A DNA stretch of 64,000 nucleotides from NCBI GenBank assembly GCA_910587075.1, contig CAJUKE010000011.1, positions 1 to 64,000 on the forward strand. Direction: 5' to 3'. The notes beneath the pieces were generated by a model. The model was not told where the DNA came from. It did not search any database and saw only the letters and a program-made list of their open reading frames with translations. Below, one piece after another: positions 63,953-64,000 of the stretch. A program made the translations under genes and the position numbers. The number at the start of each line of letters is the position of its first letter. The first letter of the stretch is position 1. Origin of the DNA: an uncultured Muribaculaceae bacterium. GTDB taxonomy: Bacteria; Bacteroidota; Bacteroidia; Bacteroidales; Muribaculaceae.

Positions 63953-64000
63953 TCATTTGGGAAGGGAGTCAAAGAGGGTGATCAGGCGTGCGAGATCCTC
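63953..64000 (-). CDS. 3' end of an unidentified minus-strand gene (partial)
   Basis: The frame entering from the right edge reads EDLARLITLFDSLPK and stops with TGA at 63955-63953, 55 nt before the yaaA start. Fifteen codons are too few to identify a family. Open frame and codon use fit a real gene end. Confidence 0.4.
   Translation of the reverse strand, partial: EDLARLITLFDSLPK

Overview
This window looks like chromosomal DNA from a GC-rich member of the Bacteroidales, most likely the Muribaculaceae (the order is well supported, the family is inference). Supporting signs are a SusC/SusD-type outer-membrane uptake locus, type IX secretion components (PorU sortase, PorW/SprE lipoprotein and a secreted protease with a C-terminal sorting domain), a lipoprotein form of TamA (TamL), a Bacteroidetes-type SerA, and promoters of the -33 TTG / -7 TAnnTTTG class. 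Genes are densely packed with several ATGA overlaps. I see no prophage, plasmid backbone, CRISPR array or complete insertion sequence.

Layout. 1-4032: the disordered tail of an unidentified protein, purD, a membrane protein, pdxB and a fluoride channel. 4123-8047: porU and a YhcH-family gene. 8150-9193: a REP-associated tyrosine transposase (RAYT) with an unusual C-terminal domain, next to a 43-bp hairpin. 9202-11409: tatA-tatC-glycosyltransferase operon on the minus strand. 11472-17147: an SDR oxidoreductase facing the operon holA - PD40/TPR protein - cstA - PHP phosphatase. 17171-22748: a plus-strand run (nuclease-fold protein, dCMP deaminase, S41 protease, 5-formyl-THF cyclo-ligase, ABC-F ATPase). 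22776-24891: serC-serA. 25025-31911: a SusC/SusD/lipoprotein uptake operon. 32325-35512: secreted subtilisin-like protease and a SIMPL protein. 35616-38815: queA, a Smr protein and an EFR1-type ferredoxin. 38906-46041: tamB-tamL. 46043-54547: minus-strand envelope genes (DUF4421-like, PPIase, M3 peptidase, EEP-fold protein, two rhomboids). 54762-54881: a tRNA-Glu-like RNA gene. 54953-60987: lipoprotein, ROK kinase, a nested inverted repeat, porW and a thioredoxin-like lipoprotein. 61304-61412: candidate small RNA. 61618-63024: rpsF-rpsR-rplI. 63115-64000: yaaA and the end of one more gene.

How it fits together. Much of the window serves the cell envelope: Tat export, type IX secretion (PorU, PorW, a cargo protease), TamB/TamL, periplasmic folding (PPIase), proteolysis (S41, M3, rhomboids) and nutrient uptake (SusCD). 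Biosynthesis is represented by purD, pdxB and serA/serC. PdxB and SerC both act in DXP-dependent PLP synthesis, and SerC also serves serine synthesis.

The least ordinary parts lie between genes: the RAYT with its hairpin, a 221-bp nested palindrome with four copies of one 17-nt motif, a promoter-RNA-terminator unit holding a divergent tRNA-Glu-like fold, and a candidate sRNA upstream of the ribosomal protein operon. No obviously new multi-gene defence or biosynthetic system is visible. The RAYT-hairpin pair, the nested palindrome and the two small RNA units are the best leads.
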